Part shown: one piece after another, positions 12,101 to 26,300 of the stretch
Position numbering within the stretch: position 1 is the stretch's first letter
Layout: each line of letters begins with the position of its first letter
Assembly: GCF_001640805.2 (NCBI RefSeq)
Contig: NC_066847.1
Coordinates: forward strand, 26,093,504 to 26,157,503
Source: Lates calcarifer
Taxonomy: Eukaryota; Chordata; Actinopteri; Centropomidae
Direction of reading: 5' to 3'
DNA: 64,000 nt
Translations under genes and position numbers: made by a program
Notes under the pieces: generated by a model
Seen by the model: the letters and a program-made list of their open reading frames with translations, nothing else
What the model was told of the DNA's origin: nothing
Databases searched by the model: none

Positions 12101-15100
12101 CAGCACCTAAAGTGCCAGAGGTGGGTCACAGTAGAGCCTGATACTGTGATCTGGATGTTCTTTTTTGTCATGCATGCTTTGTATTTTGTGTTTTATATAT
12201 GTCACATTGAATTTCATCATCAGCATATTTAAAACCTATTCAAACAAGGTTGAATATGCTTAGTTTGGATTATTGCATGTTTAAATTGCAGAGAGTTATT
12301 TTATATTTAAGCAAATTAGTGCACAGTGAGTAACACAAGACTGATGATAACATGAATTACAAAAAATATTGAAAAGCTACCCATGTTTTGCATGAAACAA
12401 TGTTGGTTAATGTATCCCAGAATGTCAGAGCAAGAGCTTTTTTCTCAGTATAAAAAATGCCACAATCTGCATGAATTTTATGCATAGCACCTTACCCTGA
12501 AACATTACGTAATATTTGTCCCTTCCCTCTCTGCCTTTTACCTCTGACTGCTGGCAGAAAGCAAGGCCAGTGAAACCTATAAGGTCCCATGCTAAGGTAG
12601 GAAGCTGGTTAGGATCAAACTGGTCTAGCATGACATTGGAGTCAGTTCTTATGCAGTCTAAGTCTGCCTTTTCTGTCATTTCCAATATCTTTTATCTTAT
12701 TCGCTTATTTTTAATACTGAGCATTAGACTCTTTGTCTCTACCTTTTTCTCTGCCTCTCCTCTGCTCTCCTCCTACAGTTTGAATATTTGATGAGTGCCT
12801 TACCTTTAGTTACCATGCATTATTTCTCTGCTCTTCTCAGGGCTCACTGGCTGCTCTCTCTCCCTTTGACCCCGCCTGGCGTCAGGCCAGAGACTGACAC
12901 TATTTCAGACATTGCTGTCAGTCATCCTTCTCTGTTTTATCTGTCTGCTCATTGTACCACCAGTCTGAGAAGGAAAAAAAAAGAAAAGTTGATCAACTCT
13001 GCCCTAAATCGCCAGTTTGTTATTATTACTAATGTAGTCTAATAAAACAGTCCAAATCCTTCCCTCATGAGGGTTATACTGATTCATTTTTATTGGAACT
13101 GTTGTTTGTTTATTCAGCTTAATGGACCCTAATATTTAGTCTATCCCTGCTCATATGAACAGAGTGGACAAATACTCTCATGTTGCAGTAAGATGCAGTA
13201 CATCCAAGGTCATCTTAACATTGTAAAATGTAACATGATTGATGATGGTTCATTTAAGAGAAATTAAACACATGTAAGCCTTGTATCCAGCTAAGTGACA
13301 CACATTTGAAATTCAACTTTAGCCTCAAGCAATAGCAGCACGGTACCTTTTACTGGTACATGAGGAATACAAGCTAATCAGAAATAGAAACCATGACAGA
13401 GTGGCAGTAGTCTGAATTAGGATTTCACTGATATTTAACTCCTTAGTGGGATATTTCTGTAATCTAATGAGTGTCAACCTTTTGAAGACTCCTAAAAACC
13501 ACATCTTCTCACAGTCGGAGTAAGCATCTTACCTAATGGTTCTTGATTTTGATGAATTGCTACTTCTGCCATTGTTTATTATGATGTTGACTCCATCTGT
13601 CATCTGTCTGATTGTCTGGCGTATGCAGTATCAACAGTCTACACCCTAACTACTGGCCAGACTGGCTGAAAATTTTGTTACACGCAATTAATAGAAAACT
13701 CCTAAGAGAGAACCTGTTGATTGTGGAGAAGCCATGATCATTTTGTAGTGCCAATCAACCAACATACTCTTTGCTGTGTTCCAAAGGGAACCAAACTGGC
13801 TATTCTTAATATATGACATATATGATTATTCTGTCATCTGTCAACAACAATGTTGACTGTGAAACTAATCAGCTGGAAAATTATTAGACCTTGGCAGACG
13901 TCTGTAGTCTGAGTGCATTCCAGTATTTCAAGCACTGTTCCCTGAAGTGATATATAACTTTGAATGCCACTTCATTTGACATAAAAAACCATTCAGGAGC
14001 TACCGACTGGAGCCATTTTATGAATTCTTCAGCCTCTTGACTCCTGAGTGCGGTGTGTGTTTTCATAGAGGCTGTCACGAACCACTTTGTGATAAAGCTC
14101 TCTGTACAGAGTGGCACTGTCTGTCTGTTCTCCATTGCCAAGCACTATGTAGTGGTGTCGGATTTACTAGCTAACTACACACATACATCCAAGATTGTCT
14201 AATCTTAAGTTACTTATTACTCAGTTGTCTTCATGTGTTAGGATGTTTTTTCTCTCTCTGTGCTCTTCTCCTGCCCGCATATTTTAGATGTCACATGTTT
14301 TCAGTTCATTTAGTCCTATTTAGTCTGGTCTTTGGTTATTATTTATACTTTATTTATAAATATTATGATTGTTGTCATTGAAATCCCTGTTCTGTGACTA
14401 CAGAATGGGAAGATTTCTCCAATGGCCACAACAGTGTGCCCTCATCAGCTTTTTCTCTCATCCAGTTGTTAAACTTTTTCTAATTTTTTGTGTCATTCTC
14501 CCCTCTCTGTATCAGAAAACAGTGCGTTTGATGGTGAACTACCACGGTAGCCAGAAGGCAGTGGTACGGGTCAACCCATTGGTACCACTCCAGGCTCTGA
14601 CACCGGTCATCTGTGACAAGTGTGAGTTTGACCCTGCACATGTCCTGCTCCTGAAGGACAGCATCAGTCGCCACGAGTTACCACTGGACAAATCTCTAAC
14701 AGAGCTGGGGATCAAGGAGCTCTACGTACACGATCAGAGTCTAGGTAAACATGATTTTGTTAAAGTAATTTTCTGTTTCTTTACATTCACTTTTAGATTA
14801 CTCAACATAAATTGTATACTGGAAATTTTTAAACCATGAAATCATTTTCAGCATGTATAGATTAGAAATGAATGTAAAAAAAAACTAATTGTGTTTTAAA
14901 TAAAATCCTGTTGTCGCATTCAGTTAGATAATATATAATAGAGGCCAACTTAGGTTTATTCTCAGTAGTGGCTAATATTGATAAGCTTATTAAAGCAGAT
15001 AAAAGATGTCCCCATAGATACTGAACTCTACCTTGAGCCTTGACTTGTCCAGCTATTGTGTCGTAGTATCTGCTGTTGGCTTGCAAATTAATATAATCTC

Positions 15101-18100
15101 CAAAGCAATAAGCATATGCTATTTGTGAATTCTGATGTCTTTGTAACAATGCTTAATTTATACAAATAGATATATTGTATACATATTGAGTAAAATTGGG
15201 GCAAAATACATCCTACATTCATAAATTTTATCTATACTACAAATGTAATGATGTAATGAAAAGTAGATTAAGGAAAATGTTGCAACGTAAGTAAAGTAAC
15301 AGAAGTAGCACAGAACACAGAATTATTCATTTTCCGTCACATGAGCTTCTGTTTAGGTAAATGGGCATTAATGTGGTGGCTGGGCTGAGACTGATCCTGA
15401 ATCTGCTACAGTTTATAGCATGCTGCCCTGTGGCTGCCCTCTGATGTTTTTGTGGATGAGTACAGGAGGACAGAGAATTTTCTTGTAGGGAACAAACGTT
15501 TAACATCACCCCTTGCCTTAAAACAAGTATCAAAGACATCAGTAAAGAGAGTAAAAGACATTTTAAGCCTTAACATTAAGCAGAGGAAAGTATGGATCTC
15601 ATGTAAACCCAGCATGTAGCAGCTCATTGAAATGCTTCCAGTGCAGTGAGCCACAAAACCAGCATTACATTGTATTCTGCAGCACAGTGTGACCAGCATG
15701 TACATATTTATTGACATAAAGTTATATGCTGTCAGAATCAATATTGGTTTAACCAGCAGCAGCTATGACAAAACATAAACAGAAATAAGAACTTGTGTTG
15801 TGTTTCTGACAATATGTTCAACTAAATTAACCTCAGTAAGGACAATTTATCCCTGAGGGCACAATAAATAGGCAATGTAATCCTTTATCTTGTAGGAAGT
15901 TGAATTATGGTCTAAGATCTGGAGTTATGGTTCATTACCATGGTAACAGTCCACACCCATTGATATTTATAGATATTGTTCTTATCATGGAGTGTGACCT
16001 GAGAAGAAAGGCTTGTGGTTTATGGTCATGAAGCATTTAAGCAGTAACAGTTACAACATTATATCAATTTTATGGTCAGATACTGTTGTACAATGATTAT
16101 ATTTTGATATTTATATTCTGCATTATGAAGGACATGTAGCAGAAAAATCTACAAATTATTAATTGTTGTAAGCTAAATGTGTTTCTCTCTCTGGTTAAAT
16201 GCTACCAGCAGTGTTGTGGCACAAAATGCAAATGTAACAAATTAATCAGTTCCTACCTTGTCATGTTTTCCAGTTCTCCAGCCTAAAATGGCTTCTGCCC
16301 CTGTTCTTAACTACTCAGGTATTAGTCACAATGAGTCTTGTCTGTCTTAGTGTTGCTGGTTCCATTTCAATCCATGAAGCCATTTAACCCAATGTCCTAC
16401 TGCTTGCTCATTAACTGTGCTTTTTTAGTGCTTTGGACATGTATATTTGCATGGATTTAGTCATCTGTTCTGAGAGAAATAAAAAGTTAGTTTAATGTCA
16501 TTGTTCTTGTAGTACTTGTGCTAACATCATCAATAACCTTCAATTTATTTTGTAAATTTTATTATTAACTTACCTTGCCTCTGCTTTTTTTTTTGGAATC
16601 CAACTAACTAACACAGTAGTGTAGCTCTGTGATTTATTTCCCTGTCCTGTCCTCAAGTCAATAGTGTTATCTTGACACATTCTTACTCACTGCTTTGTAG
16701 ACTGTGAAGGTTAGATAGAGGTGGGCCTGGAGAAAAATAACGCTATAGCACCCTCTGCTGAGTAAAATCAGTAGATTACTGTATTCAGTTCTTTGTAAAT
16801 GTAAACAGGTTGAGTATTTAGGCCACTCCAAGATGCTCTGAAATGACCAATAGAATTGTTTATTTCTGTTTATCAAGTAAAGCAACTAAATTGGATTTGA
16901 TTAGAATCAAACTATTTGGTTTACATGTAAGAGTACTGTAAATTTACAGTATTTGCTGTCATGACAAAATAATTGTGAATTTTGTTGTTAACCTTATTTA
17001 TCTGTGCATGCAGGGATAATTTGTGTCTCATGTCTAATGAATTCCTTATAAACTGTTTCTCAGTATGGCTCAGTAAGGTGCTGACACTGTTATGTCCAAT
17101 GCCACCCCCCTCCTACTCCTCTTTTTTCTTTTTGAAGACTCCATTTGCTCCAGTACCACCAGTTTAGCCAGAGCAGAGAAAAAAGGCCTCCTGGGTATCT
17201 TCCAGTTCAGCAGGAGGAAATCCAAGGTAAGATTCCAAGTAGCTGTTGCTTTTTTTTGGCAGTATGTTGTACAAACTTATACTGGTAATTTATTCACAAT
17301 ATTACTTCAGAAACAATTCATACATATCAAGATTAATGTCATCTTATCTGTCCACAAATTTTAGCAGTGACATTTTTGAAATTTGAAGTGCCATGAGAAA
17401 TATGAGGTTGTGTAATCATTGACAAACTAACCTTGAGCAGTGCATGCCATTCACACTTACTCAAATTGATAGCTGAGGCAGGCTAAATGCATGGCTGAAC
17501 ACTTAAATGCTGCATGTTAGCTGTGCCTTCCGTTTACAGACAGAGGCAACATCTGTGGACATGGATGACTGTGATGCTAAAGTAATCCAAAATACTGACA
17601 CACAATCCAATGTAAGTATTACTAACAAATCTGAAAATGTCCAGAGGTAATAAATGAAATCAATGTGGGATTTTGTTTTATTGTAATCTCTCATTAACTT
17701 ATCTCTGAAGCATTCCAATCCTGTATTATGGGTGGACAGAATAACAGGAACACTTGTGCAGTACGCTAGAAACCAGTAAGAACAGCACAGACTACAAACA
17801 AACCTCAAACATTACTATAGGGTTGCTACTGTTGCAACAAAAAATAGACAAGCTGCTCAAAGGCAGACTTATTGTTATCATTAATATTAGCTTTCATCAC
17901 ATGGTTTGGTGGCTCCTGTTGTTAAGTCCATTCCCTGTACAATTATTGCATGGCTGCTGATAATCTGATATAGCATTCATTTTGACCTATGATATAGACA
18001 GTTACCCTGTGTAGACCAGAGTTCATAATTCATAACACATTCTAATGAAACACTAAAAATGGTACATGAGAAACGATTGTGGATTATTGAGAAATGTTGA

Positions 18101-19456
18101 TTGGTTGTGTCAGGTCACATGCTGGCTGATAATGGCAATGTCACCAAAGTCTATCACTTTAGTGAATAATACTACGTTACCTGGCTGGCCAGTTAATTTT
18201 TACTGCATACCAGTCACGAAGCAGGGAATTGGCTTCACAACCATTTTTTGCTGCAGTTTAAATGTGCAGGCAGTTGAGAATTTTGGTGGTAAAATAAATC
18301 TGCAACATTTATAAAAAGTCAATCACTAAAAGTGGTAATACACCCCCTTTCCAAATCAATCAAGCAATGAATCATCTGTTTGTTTCTGGCTGCTTTTGCC
18401 TCAGAAATCCCAATCTCAATGCTGTGATAAAGGCAGAGTAAAATACCTGTTTTTTCTAATAAATAGGCAGGATTTGTTACTTACTGAGCTAGTAGAAGTT
18501 ATGTCAACTGACAGTTATTTTTGAATCCTCTTAAGTTTCTCCATTTTCAGACTGGCCATAGAGGCTACCAGAACAAATCCTGGTGGGTCGAGAGACCATA
18601 AAAAACATCCATAAAGCCAGGGATAAAATTCTGTCTCACCAGTGCTCTCTCCATCCTGTCTGAGGTTCTCTCTTGTTTTACTACCATTTCTATCATTGCC
18701 TCCTCCGACAGCAGGGCTCTTTTTATTTTGCTGGGTAAAGTTTCCACAGTTACTGCAGTTGTTCCACCCAATGCCATATCTACTGCCTGGGAAATACTAG
18801 CGATAGCTACCAGGAAAACAAAAGTACTGACCTTTTTCTGTTTTAGTTGCACAGTGGTAGGCACACTTTCTACTCTGTGCCATAAATTGATCCTTAATTT
18901 TTCTGTGAAAATTTACACCATGTTGTTTCTACTGGTGTCTTTACTCTTTAAGTTTTTTCTGTTGTCATTAAGTTATTTTTACCTAGCACATTTTATAGAA
19001 TGAGTTAATTGTTAATGCTTAATCATTACATTGGTTGCAAATAGCCAATAAGTGGTAGGACAAGGAAGACAAGAAATTATTATATTAGTATATATTATAT
19101 TATATATTATTATTATATTATTATTCACATAAACATCATGTTACTTGCCTATGAGGCTCACACAGCTTCCCCTGATATCTGTTGTCTTGTGCAACTATTC
19201 ATTTCCAAGAATGTCCATAACATAGGTGGCGGCCGCAAAGTTAGTATGACCTACAGAGTCACAGGGACCACCCTTTATAGGATATATATGAAAATTTTCC
19301 TTTAAGCTCAGGGGCATTTTCATAGAGCAGGTCCTCATTGCTCATGTACAGTTGATTGTTGAGTTGTTGTCATATGTGCTGATGTCCTCCAGAGGGCAGA
19401 AACTGTTTCCAGAAAGTTAGTCAGCAGTCTGTAAGTGTGCTGCTTTTCACAGGTTG

Positions 19457-19519
<63 letters not shown>

Positions 19520-20328
19520 AAGAATGATTCTACAAATCAACATAGAAGTTTTTATTTCAACATGCAACCACTCCAGTGTATGTGCATGGAGTGCAACCAT
19601 GTTAAACCAGACGTACATTTAGATGCTGCATTAAGCTGCTCTCTATCTTTTATATCCATAACTCAATCATGTTAACTTGATTTTGAAGCCATGAACCTCT
19701 GCTGAGCAGCAGTCATCTGTGGCTCACCTCAGATCAATATGGCATTAGAGTGTATTAGCTGGAATAACACTGCCTGGCTCACTCTGGTTCACTTCGCTGT
19801 TCTGTGAAGCACAATGCCTCTGGTTCAGCTCCTCCACCCTTTACCTCTTTGTTCTCTGTGTTGTTCAATCATTGTCACAATTATATCCTCTTCTTCCAGT
19901 ACTAAACCATACTTGTGGTCTTCCTTATTCTCTTTGTGTTTTTTATATCTTAAATGTCTTCATTAGATGCTTCTGACATATCCTTCTTCAAATATTTATT
20001 TTGGGTTTGAAAAAAATAGCAACAGTGAAGAAAAACAGGGAAGTGAAAATGAAAAACAAAACATGGCAGCAGAGCATGAATTAAACATTAAATCTAATAT
20101 AGACAGAGTACTTGGTATTTACTTTGATGTGAAAGTTTAGAATTTATTGAAAACTGAAATTTATCTACAACAGTAAGAGCTAAGTGATATTTATTCATAT
20201 TGCTGTTTGTCAGCCACATTGATCTTTCCAGTGGGCTTTAAACCAGCTGGGCTTTTTCTCTCTGATATGATTGTTTCTCAGTAAGGGACTGTTATCAGAC
20301 CTCACACATGCATTTGTGCACGTAAGCG

Positions 20329-20382
<54 letters not shown>

Positions 20383-23300
20383 CATACAGTGTTATCAGCC
20401 TGAAGGCATCAGATTACCCTACCTTGGCTACATTAGCACTAAAAGCCCAGCCTCTTATCTCTAATTGTTCATTAGGGGCTAATCTACTGTGTGTGCGTGT
20501 ATCTGTGTGTGTGGTCTTAAAACACTTAACATGGCCTGAGAGCATCATGTAATAGGGCAGTGCTAATTCTGTAGCAAATGCAAAGAAAATAGGGACATTT
20601 GTGCTTATTCCTCTTTTTAGATTTTAAATATTATCAAAGCCCACATTTATTTCAGAGCAGCAAATCGCCCCTTATCAGAGTGGCAGACATTTGGCCCCAC
20701 ATTAGGCTTAGGAAGGACATCCTATCCTATTTGCCAACCTCCTTATTACAGCAATAAAATGCAGTTAGAGAGGCAACAATTTGGGAGCCTCACAACTGTG
20801 AAATCATTCTTCAGACCTTAAAGCTCCAATACCACTTACAGAAGTAATTTTCCTGTCTCATGAACCAAAAGCTGTACCTAAGTATCTTCCAAATTAATAT
20901 TGCAGTCTACACATACTCACATTTAATGTATACTCAAGCAATTTTAAAATATTTGATTCAGATACAGTGCTACATCAGTCACAACCTTAACAGTTATAAC
21001 CTCTTTGATAAAAGCAGGTGAGCTTTTACCTGTGTATGGGTCAGTACTCAGGTAGTACTCCTATTTATTTTGGTGATATATTTTTTAATATATCTTTGTA
21101 TGTGTGTTTAAAGAGTAACTTAACATCCTATGGGAGTCTTGTTTTTAACTTCCAGTGGTTTAACTCTTGACCATGACATCACTGTTGGGTGTGGTAACAG
21201 GTACAAAAGTGCTCACTTTTGGCCACACCCTAGCAGCCACCCAGTCAACAGTGATCATGGGTGCAAAAACATTTTTGATAATTAGGATAGCTAAACTTGT
21301 AGTTCTTCTAAATATATAGAAAACTGCAAGTTGATATTAATTTCTTTTCATGCTTCTCAATCCAGCCAAAGATTGATGTGTGTTTTATATTCTGAAAGGA
21401 TCAGTAGTACTCCTTGAACAAAGTATGCGTAGGAGGATTCTCTTCCATGCTGAATAAGACAGTTTTTCAGTGTGATTAGCAGGGAGTGATTCTGATGAGT
21501 TTATTAGGCCATTAGAGATTGCATCATTTTTATATTTTCATGTGTGGTTTGTCTCCCTTGTGATGCAGTATGTACGTCATTATCCTGGTTGCACAGAGGT
21601 TATAGGTTACGTTACGCACATAATTCTGAATGCACTGTGATCTTGGGTTCCCCCCAAGTGCTCGGGTACATTTTCCACTTTTCTCCTTCCTCGCTGTTTT
21701 GACAGATTTCATATTGTTTACCAAGGAGAGGGAGTAGAAGAGTGGGTGAGGAAGTCAGACAGAGTTCATGTGAATTTTCTGCTTTGAACATTATATTTTG
21801 GGTGAGGTGAGAAACATGTTCCTGTTTTTTTAAGGATGGAAATCACATCAAACCTTCACTCCCAACCCTTTTTTTTTGTTCTGTCAACCTCCATCTGCTA
21901 TCCACCCCACCTCCCCCTTGCCCCACTCATACCCCTGTCAATCACACAGCACATTCAACAACTGTTATTCTGAGAGAATTTTTTTAAAATACATTTTATA
22001 TTGTCATTTTTCTGCTGTAGGTTTAGCTTGTACAGTTTTAATCTCCTTATTTCATGTTTGTGTTCAATATGATTTTTACGCATTTGTTTATGTGTTTGTG
22101 TTTTTTATGAATCACAGACATACTTGACTACGGCTAATATGGAGAACCAAACTTTAAAACTTAAAAAGCAGTAGGGATAGAGATAGTAACCAGGAATATA
22201 CAGCTGTCTGCATGTTTATTTGTAAATATACCAGCTATGAATGTAGTTGGAGTGTCTCTCAAGAATCCTTTATTCTTTATTATTAAATTTTTAATTCTTT
22301 ATTTACTAATGATGATTTTGTTATTGTCTGAGTCTTCCTTTTATCCATGTTTTTGCTGTAAACAGTGGTGTTAAACAATAGTGCAATTCTGGATGTTGTG
22401 TCTATCCTCCACCCCTTTCCATGTTGGGTATCTACTGACAGCAGTAACTGATAGAATAGTCACTATAAATTATTAATACAATGGGGATAGTTTTTGAGTA
22501 TGAGGTGTATCATAATAATTCTACTGGATATCTGGATATCATTGTCAAAAGTACAAAAAATACAAATGTTTTCTTGCAGTCCTTTGCTCTTGTTTTCTGT
22601 TTACCACTCTCTTAACTTGTGTGCAAGCAACAGGTTTCCCAATAAAATGTTATTTTTCATGCTGTAAGAATCAAAATAACAACAGTTAAAATATTCTATC
22701 ACTTTTGGACCATTGGACTTTTCTCCTCAAGGCCTTTTCAGATGTTTTGTTCTTTCCCATTCCTCCCCACTGTGAGATGTTCTAACCTTGGGTCCAATTA
22801 ATTCTAATGATCTGAACTTTATGTTCCTTTTTGCTCTGCTTTTTTGTTGTATCCAGGCATTGTCTGAACGCATCAATTAATCTGCTTTTAAACAATTTTC
22901 TGAGATCATGGGAGGGGGGGGTTCGATTTCCCCTGTTGTGCCAAGGCTCTGTACCATGCAGAGCCATGGGGAGGTTCAGACATTCAGGAGCACTTTGGGC
23001 TCTCTTTGATCAGATATCGAAAACCATGTTTTGTTCCAATGTTTTAGCAGCCACCCTTTGAAAATATGGTTGCACTTTCAATTTGAGCAAATAAATGTTG
23101 TGATAACTGTTGTGACTAAAGAATGGATTATTCAGAAACTTATACATTTGATTGCATGTTTATATATGCATGTGTGCATGCATGTCATCTCCCTCTGAGA
23201 TCAGTTTCGTAGTTCATCTAGAGATTAGATAAATGCTAATGAAAAAGTAGTGACTTTTGACCCTAAGACCAATCCTTGAATAAACACTGACAGAGATGTG

Positions 23301-26300
23301 AGTCCTGTCAAAGCTTTTTTTTTTTTTGGAGTTATCTTACTATCTAGCACTTTTCAGTTAAATTTCCTTTAAAGTTGCCAAGAAACAAGTGATTTTTCAT
23401 TCAAATTCTTGGATTTAAGCCAAGTTGATAATCAATCAAGATCTTTCATTTAATGGCATCTCAGTTATGGGTGGTGCAACAGCAGCATTAGAAATGTATA
23501 TGTCTATAACTCAGTTGTCATGTGTCTGACTCACCGTAGATTGATAGTAAGATGTCATGTATGCTATTCTGCATTTACACATTTGGTCATATTTATGCTT
23601 ACATACATATTTGTCAATCTTCCCTCTATTCTTGATGTTACTCACAGGGTCTTTCCACGGTGTCTGGAGTACCCAGTGTAGAAGATCGGCCCAGCACCTT
23701 GGGCCAGTCTCAGTCGGTCATGACTCTACCCAGGATGTCTCCCAAAGCTGACACCAAGAAGAGGAGGGCCCCAGCACCACCTGAAGCCCCAACACCTGTT
23801 ATGGGACACCCTTGCTTTGAGGTCTGTCAGGTGAGGTGATAAAAGACCTGAGCTGAGTTTATGTGTGTTTGTCAGATTTGAATACATACCATTAAATGAT
23901 GCATACCACTTACTGGAAAACAGTGCTTTCATGGATATTATTACATTATGATCAAAAGCTGGATTTGAAATTGTGTCACTCACTCCACTGTAAAACTTAA
24001 CATATGTCCAGTGTAGCACTAATTCATACCTGCAGGGCAAACGAAAAGCCTCACTATCTCAAACACATGGAAATACAGGCAGAAATGAATTAAGATTATG
24101 ATTATTTAGTGAAGACATACTGCATACACACAGATATTCCAAAGCTCCTTTGAAACAATGTATTATTGTGATGATAATGACGACACAACCCGGCACTTTG
24201 GTCTTAAAAAGAAAAGTCCCAGTTATTTAAAATATTTGAATCCCTCAGCTCTCAGGATGAGCTGAAATAGAACATCTGAAAGCTGCAATCTGTTTGACTC
24301 AGCCTTTCCTTTGGGTATTTTGGTGTGAGATTCAGCAGCTCAAGGTCAGAGTGACCTGTATCGTCTACATTAGAGCAGCAGCTCCCTGCAGTCTCATTAT
24401 AGTGTTATGGCAGCATGCTGGGAAATGTTGTTTAGCAACCAACATCCTTCCTCCCTGTGATAATAGGTTTTGTTTATTCGGAGGAGCTGGTGTTCTTGAA
24501 GCATGTTATCGAGAGGAAATTTTGCTCTCAGGACGGCATGGAGAATGGTGTTATCCTCTTTAGCTTAATTAACTAAACTGAGCTGAGCATAGAGGAGTGG
24601 AAAACATTTCTGAGAAGTGTGTGATGAGAATCGTAGGTTACTGAAGACGCTGCAAACACAGGCGTGAATGATTTGATTCACAGTGTCTCTTGTTTTAAAA
24701 AAAAAAAAAAACACACAGCTCCTTATAGCTACTGTGATTATTTTTAGTCTTGCAAATTGTGGTTGTGTAGAGGGAGATGGTAATTTATCTGTCCCCCTGT
24801 CAGATTAAGAGTTATGACAGACACCAGAGCTGAAATACTGAGACACCACTGGGAGTCATGAGGGCAGCTAAACAGAACAGGACTTTGGAAGGTCACTCGA
24901 GGACTTGATGACTGGTCTAATAATAGATTTATCCATCTCGCTCTTGCGCCCTCTCTGAACTGTTACCCTGTCTGAACACAAAGTCTCATGTATATTCATG
25001 CACGTCCACACATTGCAAGGTCATAGTGTGGTGCAGGACACCTCTCGTGTTACACCTCTCTGTTTTCTAATGTTGCTTGTTGAGCAGAGAGATTGAGGAC
25101 AGGCTGTTGATGCTTTCTGCTGGTCTTATCAACAGTTCAGCCTTAGGTCAACAAGTGTCAGAGATATCATGTGTATGCCTTACAGTTTAATAACAGAATC
25201 ACAGTGATCTGTAAAAAATGGAAGATCTATGTTGATTTCATGTGCATTTTTAATTTTTGATAGTTTGATATTGTTTAATAAGGAGGGCCGATGTGATTAG
25301 CCAGCGTCACCAAAGGACACAACAGGGGTGTGAGATGCTCAAAGATTAACAACATGTTTAGCCAGTGTTTGTTGGGTGAATGCGATTAAAAAGGATTAAG
25401 TTTCATGACAGTGAAGGGTGTCATAGCAGTCAGGTTTTATCAGGACAGTTTTTTAAGAGCATTGGCATTAAAGAGCTCTGCATAACTTGGATCTGTGGAA
25501 CAATTGTACATGTCAGATCTAATCACATCATAATCTGAATCCAAGTTGTACTTTCACATTTACATGTAATTTGGCAATGTAGTAGCTGGAGGTGGTATTA
25601 AAACACAATAGAGAAAAAACTGGCACACTACTGCTTGTCAGTAAAGGAGCACATCATCTTCAAAAAGTTCAAGCTCAGTGAAAGCAGATGTCACGCTATC
25701 CTTTTTAAAATATAATAGTTCTGATACAGGTTTGTCTACAAGGGATGGGCTGGCAGCGGGCCAGCTCACTGGCAGAACTCACGCACAATTTATCACTAAA
25801 TGTACAGTTTGTTTTTGTTGTATCTTTTCAGTTTGTTGAATTTTGCTGACTCAGACCTGTCATTCACCAAAAACGCTTTCTCAATTCTGCAGTGTGCTGG
25901 TTTGTGTTGCAATCTGCCCCACCTTATTTCTGTATATACAGTATGAGAACGTGCGTGCATGTGTGTATTTGAGAGAGAGGAGGATTAAGCACAGCATAGC
26001 AGGTCATCTGAGGACAGCCTCCTAAGATGACTCTGCTCATTATAGACCTCCTTCTGCACTGAACAAACTTAGGTGGTCAACTAATTGTGACTTACAAGAC
26101 ACAGTAATGGACAGTGACATGGTAATATAAGCTATAAGGATGATGAGATTGCTATAATGAAACTAAATGGTTCAAATAGCCTTTGGGGAGGTAGAGATCA
26201 CTAAGGGCGGTCATTTAAATCATAGTAGGGGAATATGGTTAGATTAACATCATCGACAAAATTAGGAGGGTCAGAATCTCTTTATATTTTACTGTGGAAA

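Larger units (their letters stand above)
12121..14515 (+). other. cobl intron with candidate alternative exons
   Basis: This 2.4 kb intron separates two phase-0 exons. Apart from the candidate microexon (12558-12596) and candidate terminal exon (from 12841), I see only AT-rich unique sequence. A frame on the minus strand at 13884-14141 has no recognisable motif. Confidence 0.7.
17612..23647 (+). other. cobl intron (6.0 kb), microsatellite-rich
   Basis: This intron holds the (AT)12(GT)18 repeat at 19457-19516, the (CA)24 repeat at 20331-20378, an AT-only patch near 19081-19130 and a minus-strand open frame at 18565-18864 (separate entry). No additional cobl exon in the required phase was found. 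Confidence 0.75.

Noticed and set aside
19421..19675. Overlapping open frames rich in IYIYIY / HTHTHT / VCVCVC
   Set aside because: They are translations of AT and GT microsatellites.
22900..22980. GGTTCGATTTCC word resembling a Pol III B box (SINE or tRNA-like)
   Set aside because: No A box at the right distance, no cloverleaf, and no A-tail or flanking duplication.
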